Shown: positions 1 through 9,285 of the stretch, in pieces
Numbering within the stretch: the first letter of the stretch is position 1
Layout of the letters: each line of letters begins with the position of its first letter
Origin: Spiroplasma phoeniceum
GTDB lineage: Bacteria > Bacillota_I > Bacilli_A > Mycoplasmatales > Mycoplasmataceae
DNA: 64,000 nt
Reading direction: 5' to 3'
NCBI GenBank assembly: GCA_026239495.1
Contig: CP110830.1
Coordinates: forward strand, 186,001-250,000
Program-made: the position numbers and the translations under genes
Notes under the pieces: generated by a model
Database searches by the model: none
Seen by the model: only the letters and a program-made list of their open reading frames with translations
Told to the model about the DNA's origin: nothing

Positions 1-321
1 CTATAACAATTAGCTTCACTAATTCTGAAATTTTTTCCAAGATGAAAATAAGTTCGATATTCTCGTCAATACGATAAATTCATCAATAATCGATTTTCTA
101 GTGATAATTTATTAGCTTTGCCACCTTTTTTAAATTTTTCTATTTCATCTACTTGTAAAATATCTAACATTTTATTAAAAAAATCTTGTTTTATTCCTGT
201 TAATCTTAATCATTCTTTATCATTAATATTTTTAAATTCATCAAATTTCATAATTTAATATCCTCATAAATTATATTTTATAATAATATTTTAATAATAA
301 AACCAGGTATCGCAAGAAGTC
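1..321 (-). mobile_element. IS5-like element (type 1), 5' part, cut by window edge
   Basis: Only the start of a type 1 element lies in the window. The 5' end is at 321 (gcaagaagtc read on the plus strand) and the transposase ATG is at 251 on the minus strand. The visible N-terminus matches the other copies closely. The element sits on the 3' end of the decayed terminase gene, whose last codon runs into the IS. Confidence 0.9.
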
Positions 322-1375
322 TAATCTTCTAAATTAACATTTTTATTATTTTTTTCTTGTAAAGATCCAAAATTAAATAATGAAGTTTCTTGCAAAGAAG
401 CAATATTACAATGACGAGTTAAAAAACTAGGTTGTTGTAATGGTTGGTTAATTGCTGTTTGTCATTCTTCTTTTAACTTTTCAATATTTTTAGAAATACC
501 AAGATTTGGATTTGCTTTATATAGATTTTTAAATTTTTTCATTCATTAAAATTATCTAATTCATATATTCAAGGTAAAAAATTATCGTTTTGATAAATAT
601 TATTTAATACTTTTTCAGCATATTCATATCTCTCATCATAAATACTCTCACGAGTACTTCCGATTGTTGTAATTAAAAGCATTAATGTATTTTTTCTTTT
701 TGATGTTGCTGATTTAATAACATCATATAAGTCTCTTTTTTTCATAGCTGCCAATTCATCTAAAATTACTACATATGGATTTAAACCATCTAATGTTTTA
801 TCTTCTGATGCTAATGGCTGAAAATGTGATCAATCTCTTAAAAATTCTATTTTATCCCTTGTTATTTTTAATTTATTATTTAATCATTCTTCTTGTCTAA
901 TCATATTTTTAACTTAATCAAAAATAATTTTTGCTTGCTCTTTTTTTGTTGCAACTGTATATATAATTGCTCTTTTTTCGTTATCTAATAACAAACATTT
1001 TAAAGCAATAGCAGATGATAGGGTTGATTTACCATTCCCCCTACCAACAACCAATAATGCTTCTTTAAATATACGAATATTAGTTTCCTTTTCGTAAAAA
1101 CCAAATAATGCTTCTATAAATGCTTTTTGTCATAATTCTAATTTAAAATTTTGTCCTGCATATTAACCAGTTGAAAGATGACAAAATATTTCTATAAAAA
1201 TTATTGCACCACTTGCTTGTTTTTTATTAAAATAAAACCTTTTACTATTTTTTAATTCATTAACTAAATTAGATACTATCTTTTTAATTTTCAAACAAAC
1301 AATATCTTCGTTTTTTTTAATTCACTCATTATATAATTATAAATTAGTTTTATTATTTATCGTTTTTTCAAACAT
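321..1375 (-). pseudogene. Phage terminase large subunit, decayed (copy A)
   Basis: Packaging ATPase/nuclease subunit. The minus frame from ATG 1375 is continuous with TGA read as Trp, except for three in-frame TAA codons (1337-1339, 1163-1165, 914-916). An N-terminal FNKKQASG-type segment is followed by a Walker A loop GRGNGKST (about residue 105) and a Walker B-like VILDELAAM, which fit the Terminase_1 class. The 3' end is lost at the IS at 321. It lies directly downstream of a small-subunit-like gene. There are three nonsense codons and no frameshift, so it was inactivated by substitutions. Unlike terminases B (47081) and C (53845) in sequence. Confidence 0.85.
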
Positions 1376-1378
1376 AAA

Positions 1379-1867
1379 TTATTTTTCTTCTAATTGTAGA
1401 ATTTCATCTAATAGATTATTGTTTGTTTGTAATATAGGCGATACTTCAATTTTTTCATTACCTTCTTTTATTCATTTTTCAATAATTATATAGTGACTTT
1501 TATAATTTTTTAACATTGAATTATATTCTGACAAAATTGGATTTTTTTCTTGTCTTTTATTCCCGCGAATATTTTCAACATCAATATAATAATTATCTAA
1601 TTGACGAATTTTTTTATCGATATCATAAATTAATCATTCAATTTTACAAAATGTTTTAAGGAAATTAATTTTTGATTTATCTAAATCAACATTATTATTA
1701 ATTAATATTTTTTTATAATCTTTAAAAAGATTATTTATTTATTTTTCACCTTTTAAATTTAGTTCATTTTCGTTTAAAATTGCTTTATTTTTATTCATTT
1801 TTGGGTTATTTTTATTCATTTTTAAGATATTTTTTACCAATTTTTTATTGTTTTTTTTGCTTTCCAT
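1379..1867 (-). pseudogene. Probable phage terminase small subunit, one in-frame TAA
   Basis: A lysine- and asparagine-rich protein of 162 codons whose stop lies 3 bp before the large-subunit start. Position and size suggest the DNA-recognition terminase subunit, P27-like, but no decisive motif is visible. The frame is broken only by TAA at 1739-1741 (codon 43). Residues after about 50 look helical (FKDYKKILINNN, then a Trp-containing stretch). A second start after the stop is not obvious, so it is probably dead. Confidence 0.55.
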
Positions 1868-2008
1868 TAATAAAACCCCTTATTTTTAAATGTTTTTTTA
1901 TTATTTTACATAATTTATTTCATCACTGTAAATTGTAAATGCCAAATCATAAAAAGTTAACTATTAATTTAGTTAACTTTTTTAAGTTAATTATAGGAGG
2001 TTGAAATT

Positions 2009-2278
2009 ATGCAAACAAAGCAATATTTTATTTTGCGGTCGTTAGTGAAAAAATATGGTAGTAAGAAAAGGGTTGAGGTTTTGGTATAAAAAGTATTTTT
2101 TTAATGTTATTGATGAATTTAAAACACTAATAAATCAGGATTTTTAAAAATTTATCCAATTATTTTATTTATATTTTTTATAAAACCTCAACTTTTGTAA
2201 TGCTATCAAAAATATGGCAAAGATATTTTTATTAACACTGTCAATAAGATTGCAAATGATATTGAAATTAAAAAGTAA
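2009..2278 (+). pseudogene. Plectrovirus small ORF, interrupted by a 150-bp insert
   Basis: It begins MQTKQYFILRSLVKK behind a strong Shine-Dalgarno (aggagg, 1996-2001). The intact minus-strand homologue at 15303-15413 encodes 36 residues. Here a small inverted-repeat insertion after codon 17 separates the N-terminus from the coding tail at 2210-2278 (NTVNKIANDIEIKK). Function unknown; in SpV1-like phages such small ORFs precede the coat gene. Confidence 0.7.
2059..2209. repeat. MITE-like insertion with imperfect terminal inverted repeats
   Basis: About 150 bp that the second plectrovirus copy lacks. The ends are imperfect inverted repeats around aaaaggttgaggtttt (2067-2085) and aaaacctcaactttt (2182-2196). 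A direct repeat aaatatgg flanks it at 2051-2058 and about 2210-2217, like a target-site duplication. It has no coding capacity. A similar end sequence is found at 33036-33068. Confidence 0.55.
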
Positions 2279-2280
2279 AG

Positions 2281-2320
2281 AATAAATTATTCCGCGTAAT
2301 TTATTAGCGGATAATTTATT
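2281..2320. other. Plectrovirus intergenic hairpin, possible origin or terminator
   Basis: A strong stem-loop: aataaattat at 2281-2290 pairs with ataatttatt at 2311-2320, extended by ccgc/gcgg. An unusually GC-rich stretch follows (2340-2370). The same hairpin is in the other viral copy at 15260-15299. Position between the first small ORF and the coat gene fits a replication or packaging signal of a filamentous ssDNA phage, but this is inference. Confidence 0.45.
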
Positions 2321-2409
2321 CAATAATGTTTTTTAAGTGAAGCAAAGCGACAACGAGCGGAGCGAGTTTGAAAATTTCAATTTTTTAATTTATCGAAAGG
2401 AGTTATATC

Positions 2410-2547
2410 GTGCCAGTATGATTAACGTGAATATTTAGTATTTTGATTTTGTTAGGCATTTTTGCGTGAATTGGTTTATCAATTTATCAAAAAATTCGAC
2501 AAATTCAAGGTAAGAAAAAAAAAAGAACTTGAAAAAAAGGAGGATAG
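2410..2547 (+). pseudogene. Plectrovirus small membrane protein, degraded C-terminus
   Basis: GTG start at 2410 behind gaaaggag. It has one hydrophobic helix (residues 4-22: WLTWIFSILILLGIFAWIG) followed by a basic tail. Compared with the minus-strand copy (15021-15170), the lysine-rich C-terminus is shortened and frame-shifted in the A-rich stretch at 2510-2540, so the original KKED ending is lost. Likely a minor virion or assembly membrane protein. Confidence 0.6.
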
Positions 2548-2553
2548 AAAATA

Positions 2554-2781
2554 ATGAATTTATTAACTGAAACAGTTACAAAAATCGGTTTTGGTGATGG
2601 AATGAATTCCATTTGAACTGGTTTAGGTAATGCAATGGGTAAAGTAAAAGATGCTGTATATGGTATTTTACCGCAATTAATGACCTTTTTAGGTGATGCG
2701 TGAATTATTTTAATTCCATTTGGATTATTTATTATTATTAAGATATTAAACTTTTTCCGTCATATGGTTAAAGGATTTTAA
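2554..2781 (+). CDS. Plectrovirus major coat protein-like
   Basis: A 75-residue protein with Shine-Dalgarno aaaggagg at 2537-2543. It has an N-terminal amphipathic segment, then a hydrophobic helix (DAWIILIPFGLFIIIKIL, about residues 48-65) and a basic end (FFRHMVKGF). This is the architecture of filamentous-phage major coat proteins. From about residue 19 on it matches the minus-strand copy (14803-15021); the N-termini differ. Intact when TGA is Trp. Assignment rests on size, topology and place in an SpV1-like order. Confidence 0.7.
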
Positions 2782-2932
2782 TAGAATATAATACTATATT
2801 CTAAGTTATTTTAAACAAAACTAAGGCACACTAGTTTATTCATTTTTTATTAATTTATTTTATATAACTATTACTTTAAAACTTAATAGTATTTTTCATT
2901 GGGCCAATTTTTACTATTTTATATATCTAACA

Positions 2933-3078
2933 TTGTTAATAACATTGTTTATTAAACATTAAATAAACAATATATTAGCATTATGTATAACATTGTTAAC
3001 AATCAGTGTTTTTATCAATAAATAAGCAATATATAAACATTAAATATAACATTGTTTATTAAACAAATATTTAGTTAG
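2933..3078. repeat. AACATTGTT iteron-like intergenic region of plectrovirus
   Basis: No gene. Repeated aacattgtt/aacaatgtt units and attaaacaaa-type units occur in both orientations between the coat gene and the next ORF. The counterpart in the other viral copy is 14507-14665. Clusters of short direct and inverted repeats in a viral intergenic region suggest an origin or regulatory region. Confidence 0.5.
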
Positions 3079-3379
3079 GAGTTGATAAAATTGAGTAATT
3101 TTGTTAAGAAAAATCAGAATATAGCAAATTATTTTATTTCTAAGGAACTTATACCTTTTGAAACAGATAAAGCAAGTTTTATAAATTTACCTAATCATAA
3201 TCGCCATATTGGTTTTTGAATGAGTAATAAGTTTATTTATCCTAGTCAAAAACATTCAGAACAAGTAGCAATCGGTTTAATTTATGATAATTCTTATCGT
3301 ATTGTGAAATATGATGAAAACTTAAAACAACACGATTGAAAATGTTTAACCGGAACAGAAATAATTGATTTGTATAATA

Positions 3380-4447
3380 GACTTCTTGCGATACCTGGTT
3401 TTATTATTAAAATATTATTATAAAATATAATTTATGAGGATATTAAATTATGAAATTTGATGAATTTAAAAATATTAATGATAAAGAATGATTAAGATTA
3501 ACAGGAATAAAACAAGATATTTTTAATAAAATGTTAGATATTTTACAAGTAGCTGAAATAGAAAAATTTAAAAAAGGTGGCAAAGCTAATAAATTATCAC
3601 TAGAAAATCGATTATTGATGACTTTATCGTATTGACGAGAATATCGAACTTATTTTCATCTTGGAAAAAATTTCGGAATTAGTGAATCTAATTGTTATCG
3701 CAATATCAAGTGAATTGAAGATATTTTAATTAAACACCCTGATTTTCAGCAAGTTGCTGGTAAAAAAGCGCTAATAAATGATTATTTTAATGATAAAACT
3801 ATTATTATTGATGCTACCGAAAACCCAATCCAACGCCCAAAAAAAGACAAAAACAATCTTATTCTGGTAAAAAGAAAAAACACACTATTAAAACACAAGT
3901 AATTATCGAACAAGAAACCAAAAAAATTATTGCAACAAGTTTTTCGCTTGGTAAAAAACACGATTATGCTTTATTTAAAGAATCAAAAATCGCAATTTTA
4001 AAAAATACCAAATTAATAGTTGATAGTGGTTATCAAGGAATACAAAAAATTCACAATAATGTTATAATGCCCACAAAGAAAACTAAGAAAAAACATTTAA
4101 ATAAAGAACAAAAACAACATAATAGACTAGTTTCAAAAATAAGAATTATTATTGAAAATATTTTTGCTATTCTTAAAAAATTTAAAATTATTACAGAAAA
4201 ATATCGTAATCGAAGGAAACGATTTAGTTTAAGATTTAATTTAATTGCTTCAATTTATAATTTACAATTATTATAGTTATCATAAAAGATTTATTTAAAA
4301 TTAACGAATTTGAATAATAAAATAATTTTTCGTTGTGGCAAAATATTAAATTTTTAAATAAAAGACATAATTAATTAAAATTATAATTTTATATTAACCC
4401 CTTTTTACAAATATTTGAAATTATTTTAATGGGTTATGCAAGAAGTC
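3380..4447 (+). mobile_element. IS5-like element, type 1, intact copy (reference copy)
   Basis: 1068 bp between TA dinucleotides (3378-3379, 4448-4449). Terminal inverted repeat gacttcttgc/gcaagaagtc. It carries the two-frame transposase and disrupts a plectrovirus ORF, which continues on both sides. Confidence 0.92.
3450..4276 (+). CDS. IS5-family DDE transposase, orfA/orfB joined by -1 frameshift
   Basis: It catalyses cut-and-paste movement of the element. OrfA (3450-3902, 150 residues) has an N-terminal helix-turn-helix-type region and the first catalytic Asp in IIIDATE, then IQRPKK. A run of seven A (3839-3845, A AAA AAA G) allows a -1 slip to aga caa, giving a fusion of about 275 residues that ends at 4276. 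The second Asp (VDSGYQG) and the Glu (IIENIFAILKKFKII) lie in the second frame, so orfA alone cannot be active. The slip site is present in nearly all copies here. The domain order fits DDE_Tnp_4. UGA encodes Trp in RLTG-proximal and SYWREY positions. Confidence 0.88.
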
Positions 4448-4598
4448 TAATAAATATAAACAAAACTATTTTATTCTTATGCATAAAGTATTATTCCAAA
4501 ATGAACCTAAAAAAGTAAAAACAAATAATAACAATAATTTAATAAATTGAAATGACGAAAAAGTAGAACAATTAATTCGTGATTGGAGGAATTATAAA

Positions 4599-4940
4599 AT
4601 GGAAGTTAAATTAATAGAAGAATTATATAAAGAAAATAGAATAAAATATGAAAAAAATAAAGGTTATAAATTATGTGATAATGGTTATATTTTTCATCAT
4701 CCAATTAAAAATTATTTAAAAGTAGTTGGTTGTTCTAATAATTTTATAAAATCTAAGATTTCTTATATATCTTTTTCTTGCAAAAATAAAATTAAATTTT
4801 TATGTAAAAAATGTTATAAAAGTTTTAAAAAAGAGTCAAATTGTGTTTTATCAATTTATGATGAACAATGTTATAAAAAACCTATTCAAATTAATATAAA
4901 AGATTTTAATTATGAAATTGAATATCAATGAATATGGTAA
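4599..4940 (+). CDS. Plectrovirus ORF with cysteine-rich C-terminal half
   Basis: 113 residues, Shine-Dalgarno ggagg 11 bp before ATG 4599. The C-terminal half holds C..C spacing (FLCKKCYKSF) plus further Cys residues, suggesting a small metal-binding or disulfide domain. No family recognised. The homologue on the minus strand (13608-13950) is frame-shifted. It precedes two small membrane proteins in both copies. Confidence 0.7.
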
Positions 4941-4964
4941 ATATTTTTTATAGAGGTTTTTATA

Positions 4965-5114
4965 ATGAGTTTATATAATTATTGAGTTCAATTTGTTAGT
5001 TATATTATTAGTTCAAATGCCCCTGAATTTTTATATGTTATATCGTTTGTGTTATTTATCATTTTATTTTTTGGAATGTTTTTTAAACTTATTCAGAAAA
5101 TGTGAAGTTTTTAA
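4965..5114 (+). CDS. Plectrovirus small single-span membrane protein
   Basis: 49 residues, Shine-Dalgarno tagagg. One long hydrophobic helix (EFLYVISFVLFIILFFGMFF, residues 21-40) with a short basic end (KLIQKMW). Likely a minor coat or assembly protein of an SpV1-like phage. The minus-strand copy (13434-13583) has lost the ATG. Confidence 0.7.
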
Positions 5115-5116
5115 AG

Positions 5117-5320
5117 ATGCAAAATGATTGAGAAAAATTAAAAGAGTTTTTTATTCATATCTTTTTATTTATAGATAAAACGAATGTTGAAACTATTACA
5201 ACTTGAAATTTAACGCAAAATGAATATTTAAATCTGATGGTCGGTGTTTGAATTGTAATTTTGTTTTTAACTTGGTTCTTATTGTGAATGATTTTTAAAA
5301 TAGTCGGATATTTTAAATAA
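5117..5320 (+). CDS. Plectrovirus small membrane protein
   Basis: 67 residues starting 2 bp after the previous stop, so translationally coupled. An N-terminal helical segment (WEKLKEFFIHIFLFID) and a C-terminal transmembrane helix (LMVGVWIVILFLTWFLLWMI). The stop codon abuts the TA target of the next IS. The minus-strand homologue (13228-13431) is intact and nearly identical. Confidence 0.72.
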
Positions 5321-5322
5321 TA

Positions 5323-6386
5323 GACTTCTTGCGATACCTGGTTTTATTATTAAAATATTATTATAAAATATAATTTATGAGGATATTAAATTATGAAATT
5401 TGATGAATTTAAAAATATTAATGATAAAGAATTATTAAGATTAACAGGAATAAAACAAGATATTTTTAATAAAATGTTAGATATTTTACAAGCAGCTGAA
5501 ATAGAAAAATTTAAAAAAGGTGGCAAAGCTAATAAATTATCACTAGAAAATCGATTATTGATGACTTTATCGTATTGACGAGAATATCGAACTTATTTTC
5601 ATCTTGGAAAAAATTTCGGAATTAGTGAAGCTAATTGTTATCGCAATATCAAGTGAATTGAAGATATTTTAATTAAACACCCTGATTTTCAGCAAGTTGC
5701 TGGTAAAAAAGCACTAATAAATGATTATTTTAATGATAAAACTATTATTATTGATGTTACCAAAACCCCAATCCAACGCCCAAAAAAAGACAAAAACAAT
5801 CTTATTCTGTTAAAAAGAAAAAACACACCATTAAAACACAAGCAATTATCGAACAAGAAACCAAAAAAATTATTGCACCAATTTTTTCGCTTGGAAAAAA
5901 ACATTATTATGCTTTATTTAAAGAATCAAAAATCGCAATTTTAAAAAATACCAAATTAATAGTTGATAGTGGTTATCAAGGAATTCAAAAAATTCACAAC
6001 AATGTTCTAATACCTACAAAAAAAAGAAAAACCCTTTAAATAAAGTACAAAAACAACATAATAGACTAGTTTCAAAAATAATAATTATTATTGAAAATAT
6101 TTTTGCTATTCTTAAAAAATTTAAAATTATTACAGAAAAATATAGAAATCGTAGAAAACGATTTAGTTTAAGATTTAATTTAATTGCTTCAATTTATAAT
6201 TTACAATTATTATAGTTATCATAAAAGATTTATTTAAAATTAACGAATTTGAATAATAAAATAATTTTTCGTTGTGGCAAAATATTAAATTTTTAAATAA
6301 AAAACATAATTAATTAAAATTATAATTTTATATTAACCCCTTTTTACAAATATTTGAAATTATTTTAATGGGTTATGCAAGAAGTC
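5323..6386 (+). mobile_element. IS5-like element, type 1, degraded copy
   Basis: 1064 bp, complete ends with TA at 5321-5322 and 6387-6388. Transposase start at 5393. The second frame is broken near 6019-6040 by loss of a base in the aaaaaaagaaaaa region, so no full-length transposase can be made. It is inserted next to a type 2 remnant. Confidence 0.85.
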
Positions 6387-6387
6387 T

Positions 6388-6541
6388 ATTTAAAATTAAA
6401 GAATTTAAATAATAAATTCATTTTTTGTTGTGGCAAAATATTAAATTTTTAAATAAAAAACATAATTAATTAAAATTACATTTTTCTATTAGTGTCTTTT
6501 TACAAATATTTGCAATTTTTTAATAGGTTACGCAAGAAGTC
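6388..6541 (+). mobile_element. Right-end remnant of a type 2 IS5-like element
   Basis: The sequence matches the last ~150 bp of the diverged type 2 element (compare 56270-56417) up to gcaagaagtct. The rest is missing. It abuts the type 1 copy that ends at 6386. Confidence 0.7.
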
Positions 6542-6542
6542 T

Positions 6543-6662
6543 ATTATTAATAAAATTAAATTTATCAAATTTCATAATTTGAATCTCCTATAATTTCTAT
6601 TTTAATTTAAAAATATTTTATAGGAATTTTAAAATAATTAGATTAGGTTACGCAAGAATTCT
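6543..6662 (-). mobile_element. Left-end remnant of a type 2 IS5-like element
   Basis: About 120 bp in minus orientation. It contains the start of the transposase (MKFDKFNFIN-like) and the leader with gcaagaattct at the tip. It lies tail to tail with the preceding remnant, a sign of recombination between elements. Confidence 0.65.
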
Positions 6663-6663
6663 A

Positions 6664-6888
6664 TTGAACATTTATTTTATTGATGTTATAATGACAACAA
6701 ATAAATTGCTACACTTCATAGTACAATTTACAAATTTAAATCAATCTCAAAATCAATTTTTATCTTTATAAAAAATAAAAAACCTTTTAAAATTAGCAAT
6801 AACTTTAAAAAGTATTTTTTTAGTGTATCAAAATTCATAAATTTATAAATTATTTCTTCAAATAAAAATTATGTTTTTAAAAAAAGTT
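6664..6888 (+). mobile_element. 3' remnant of a UPF0236/Mbov_0401-type element, part 1
   Basis: It matches 50187-50340, the last codons (NLNQSQNQFLSL stop) and 3' non-coding region of the intact UPF0236 gene. It is interrupted by the IS1595-family element at 6897 and resumes at 8041. Confidence 0.75.
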
Positions 6889-6896
6889 GAATTTTT

Positions 6897-8039
6897 CTTT
6901 AATTTTGTCGAAAACTCTTGATATTTATAGAATATACCTAATTTTAGGTATATTTTTAATATATAGAGGTAAATAATTGATGGAAAAAATAATTACAGAA
7001 TTAAAAAACAGTTTTACAGATGATCAATTTTTAGAATTTTATGAAAAAATAAAAAAAGAAGTAAAGGTAATCAAAAAACAAAAACGTTTAAATGAAATTG
7101 ATCAAAAATTTAGAGATAAAGGCATTACATGTCCTAATTGCAAATCTTTTCATTGTGTTAAAAATGGTCATAATCCTGAAGGAAAACAAAAATATTTATG
7201 TAAAAAATGTCGTGCTAGTTTTGATGCTTTTCGTCATCATTTTACTTATTGAAGTCATTTAAATTATGAACAATGAAATTTATTAATTCAAATTGCATTA
7301 TTAGGACAATCTAGCAAAATAATTTCTCGTTTTATTAAAACAACCCCAAAAACTGCTTGGTATAATCGACAAAAATTAATGCAATCAAAACAATTAGAAA
7401 ATACCCAATTAAAATTTAAAAAATTAAATGGTCAAATTCAAATGGATGAAACATTTATTAAAGAAATCCATAAAGGTAATTTTAAAGATAAATTTGATAA
7501 ACGAAAAACTCATCTCGATCCATTTTCAACCAATACCAAATGCTGTATTCAAATGGCAGTTGATAGCAATAATAATATTTTTGTTCAATCTACCAATACC
7601 AAACGATTACAAAAACAATGAATTATTGAAAATATGAATAAGCAATTGATTAAAGAAAAATCAACGATTATTTCTGACATGCAACCACTATATTTATTAG
7701 TAGCAAAACAAACAAATTCTACTCTATATTCCACCAAAACTAGTACAAACCCTGATACTAGTTATCGAAAGTTAAATAAGATTAATAAATTACAATCCAG
7801 TCTTAAAGAAGCCTTAATTCATTATCATGGTTTGGGTTTCACTAATATTCAAAATTATTTAAAGCTCTGAAAATGAAAATACCAACATAAAGGTTTAACA
7901 CCAAACCAACAATCAACGGTATTATATTTTAACGTTTAAAAAATTTAAAACAAAATCATAATCTTACACAAAATTAGTTTTTAAATTGTCATATTGATGA
8001 TTTTTTTTATTTCATCAAGAGTTTTCGACAAAATTAAAG
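6897..8039 (+). mobile_element. IS1595-family insertion sequence, complete
   Basis: 1143 bp. Terminal inverted repeats of at least 25 bp (tttaattttgtcgaaaact at the left, the reverse complement at the right). An 8-bp target duplication gaattttt is at 6889-6896 and 8040-8047. The uninterrupted target is visible at about 50340, confirming the boundaries. An 8-bp duplication is typical of IS1595. Confidence 0.85.
6980..7939 (+). CDS. IS1595-family (ISXO2-like) transposase
   Basis: 319 residues with UGA as Trp; ATG 6980 preferred because of the agaggt Shine-Dalgarno 9 bp upstream (TTG at 6977 is the alternative). An N-terminal zinc ribbon, CPNC then CKKC (about residues 50-78), is the hallmark of IS1595 transposases. 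The catalytic core begins with IQMDETFIKEIHKG (first Asp) and IQMAVDSNNN. Further acidic residues follow (SDMQ). The frame is intact from end to end, so this IS may be functional. Confidence 0.85.
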
Positions 8040-8040
8040 G

Positions 8041-8146
8041 AATTTTTTATAAATTTTGTTATCATTTAGTCATAAGCTAAACTTAATTTGTTTCTAATTA
8101 CTTAATTTTATTAAAAACATCAAAATAATGTATACTACCATGATGA
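8041..8146 (+). mobile_element. 3' remnant of UPF0236-type element, part 2
   Basis: Continuation of the fragment split by the IS1595 element; it matches 50341-50436 up to gtatactacc, which therefore marks the right end of the UPF0236 element. The 60 bp that follow (8147-8208) encode a short unrecognised fragment cut by the next IS. Confidence 0.7.
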
Positions 8147-8210
8147 ATATATTAATGATGTTAAAAAATGAAATAAATGATATTCAAGTCGTAAAGAAAA
8201 AGATATAATA

Positions 8211-9278
8211 GACTTCTTGCATAACCCATTAAAATAATTTCAAATATTTGTAAAAAGGGGTTAATATAAAATTATAATTTTAATTAATTATGTCTTTTAT
8301 TTAAAAATTTAATATTTTGCCACAACGAAAAATTATTTTATTATTCAAATTTGTTAATTTTAAATAAATCTTTTATGATAACTATAATAATTGTAAATTA
8401 TAAATTGAAGCAATTAAATTAAATCTTAAACTAAATCGTTTTCTACGATTTCTATATTTTTCTGTAATAATTTTAAATTTTTTAAGAATAGCAAAAATAT
8501 TTTCAATAATAATTCTTATTTTTGAAACTAGTCTATTATGTTGTTTTTGTTCTTTATTTAAATGTTTTTTCTTAGTTTTCTTTGTGGGCATTATAACATT
8601 ATTGTGAATTTTTTGTATTCCTTGATAACCACTATCAACTATTAATTTGGTATTTTTTAAAATTAAGATTTTTGATTCTTTAAATAAAGCATAATCATGT
8701 TTTTTTTCAAACGAAAAACTTGTTGCAATAATTTTTTTGGTTTCTTGTTCGATAATTACTTGTGTTTTAATAGTGTGTTTTTTCTTTTTACCAGAATAAG
8801 ATTGTTTTTGTCTTTTTTTGGGAGTTGGATTGGGGTTTCGGTAACATCAATAATAATAGTTTTATCATTAAAATAATCATTTATTAGTGCTTTTTTACCA
8901 GCAACTTGCTGAAAATCAGGGTGTTTAATTAAAATATCTTCAATTAACTTGATATTGCGATAACAAATAGATTCACTAATTCCGAAATTTTTTCCAAGAT
9001 GAAAATAAGTTCGATATTCTCCTCAATACGATAAAGTCATCAATAATCGATTTTCTAGTGATAATTTATTAGCTTTGCCGCCTTTTTTAAATTTTTCTAT
9101 TTCAGCTACTTGTAAAATATTTAACATTTTATTAAAAATATCTTGTTTTATTCCTGTTAATCTTAATCATTCTTTATCATTAATATTTTTAAATTCATCA
9201 AATTTCATAATTTAATATCCTCATAAATTATATTTTATAATAATATTTTAATAATAAAACCAGGTATAGCAAGAAGTC
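8211..9278 (-). mobile_element. IS5-like element, type 1
   Basis: 1068 bp between TA dinucleotides at 8209-8210 and 9279-9280. It is inserted just beyond the 3' end of the plectrovirus P1-like gene. Confidence 0.9.
8382..9208 (-). CDS. IS5-family transposase with -1 frameshift
   Basis: Both frames are open with UGA as Trp. The slip run of seven T on the plus strand is at 8813-8819. It differs slightly from the reference copy (FSFEKKHDYA instead of FSLGKKHDYA; Trp to Leu in KWIED), with no frame-breaking change. Confidence 0.8.
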
Positions 9279-9285
9279 TATTATT

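Larger units (their letters stand above)
3091..4598 (+). pseudogene. Plectrovirus ORF (homologue of 13952-14386), split by IS
   Basis: TTG start at 3091 with Shine-Dalgarno taggag. It runs 95 codons to the IS at 3380 and resumes at 4448 in frame. The intact minus-strand copy has 144 residues and includes [20 protein letters not shown], as here. After the IS a 1-nt difference (gattggagg instead of gatttggagg, about 4583) removes the stop and joins the frame to the gene at 4599. Function unknown. Confidence 0.7.

Noticed and set aside
4067..4276. Free-standing 69-residue protein beginning MPTKKTKKK, repeated at many loci
   Set aside because: It is only the end of the second frame of the IS transposase; the preceding residues in the same frame are coding and carry the second catalytic Asp.
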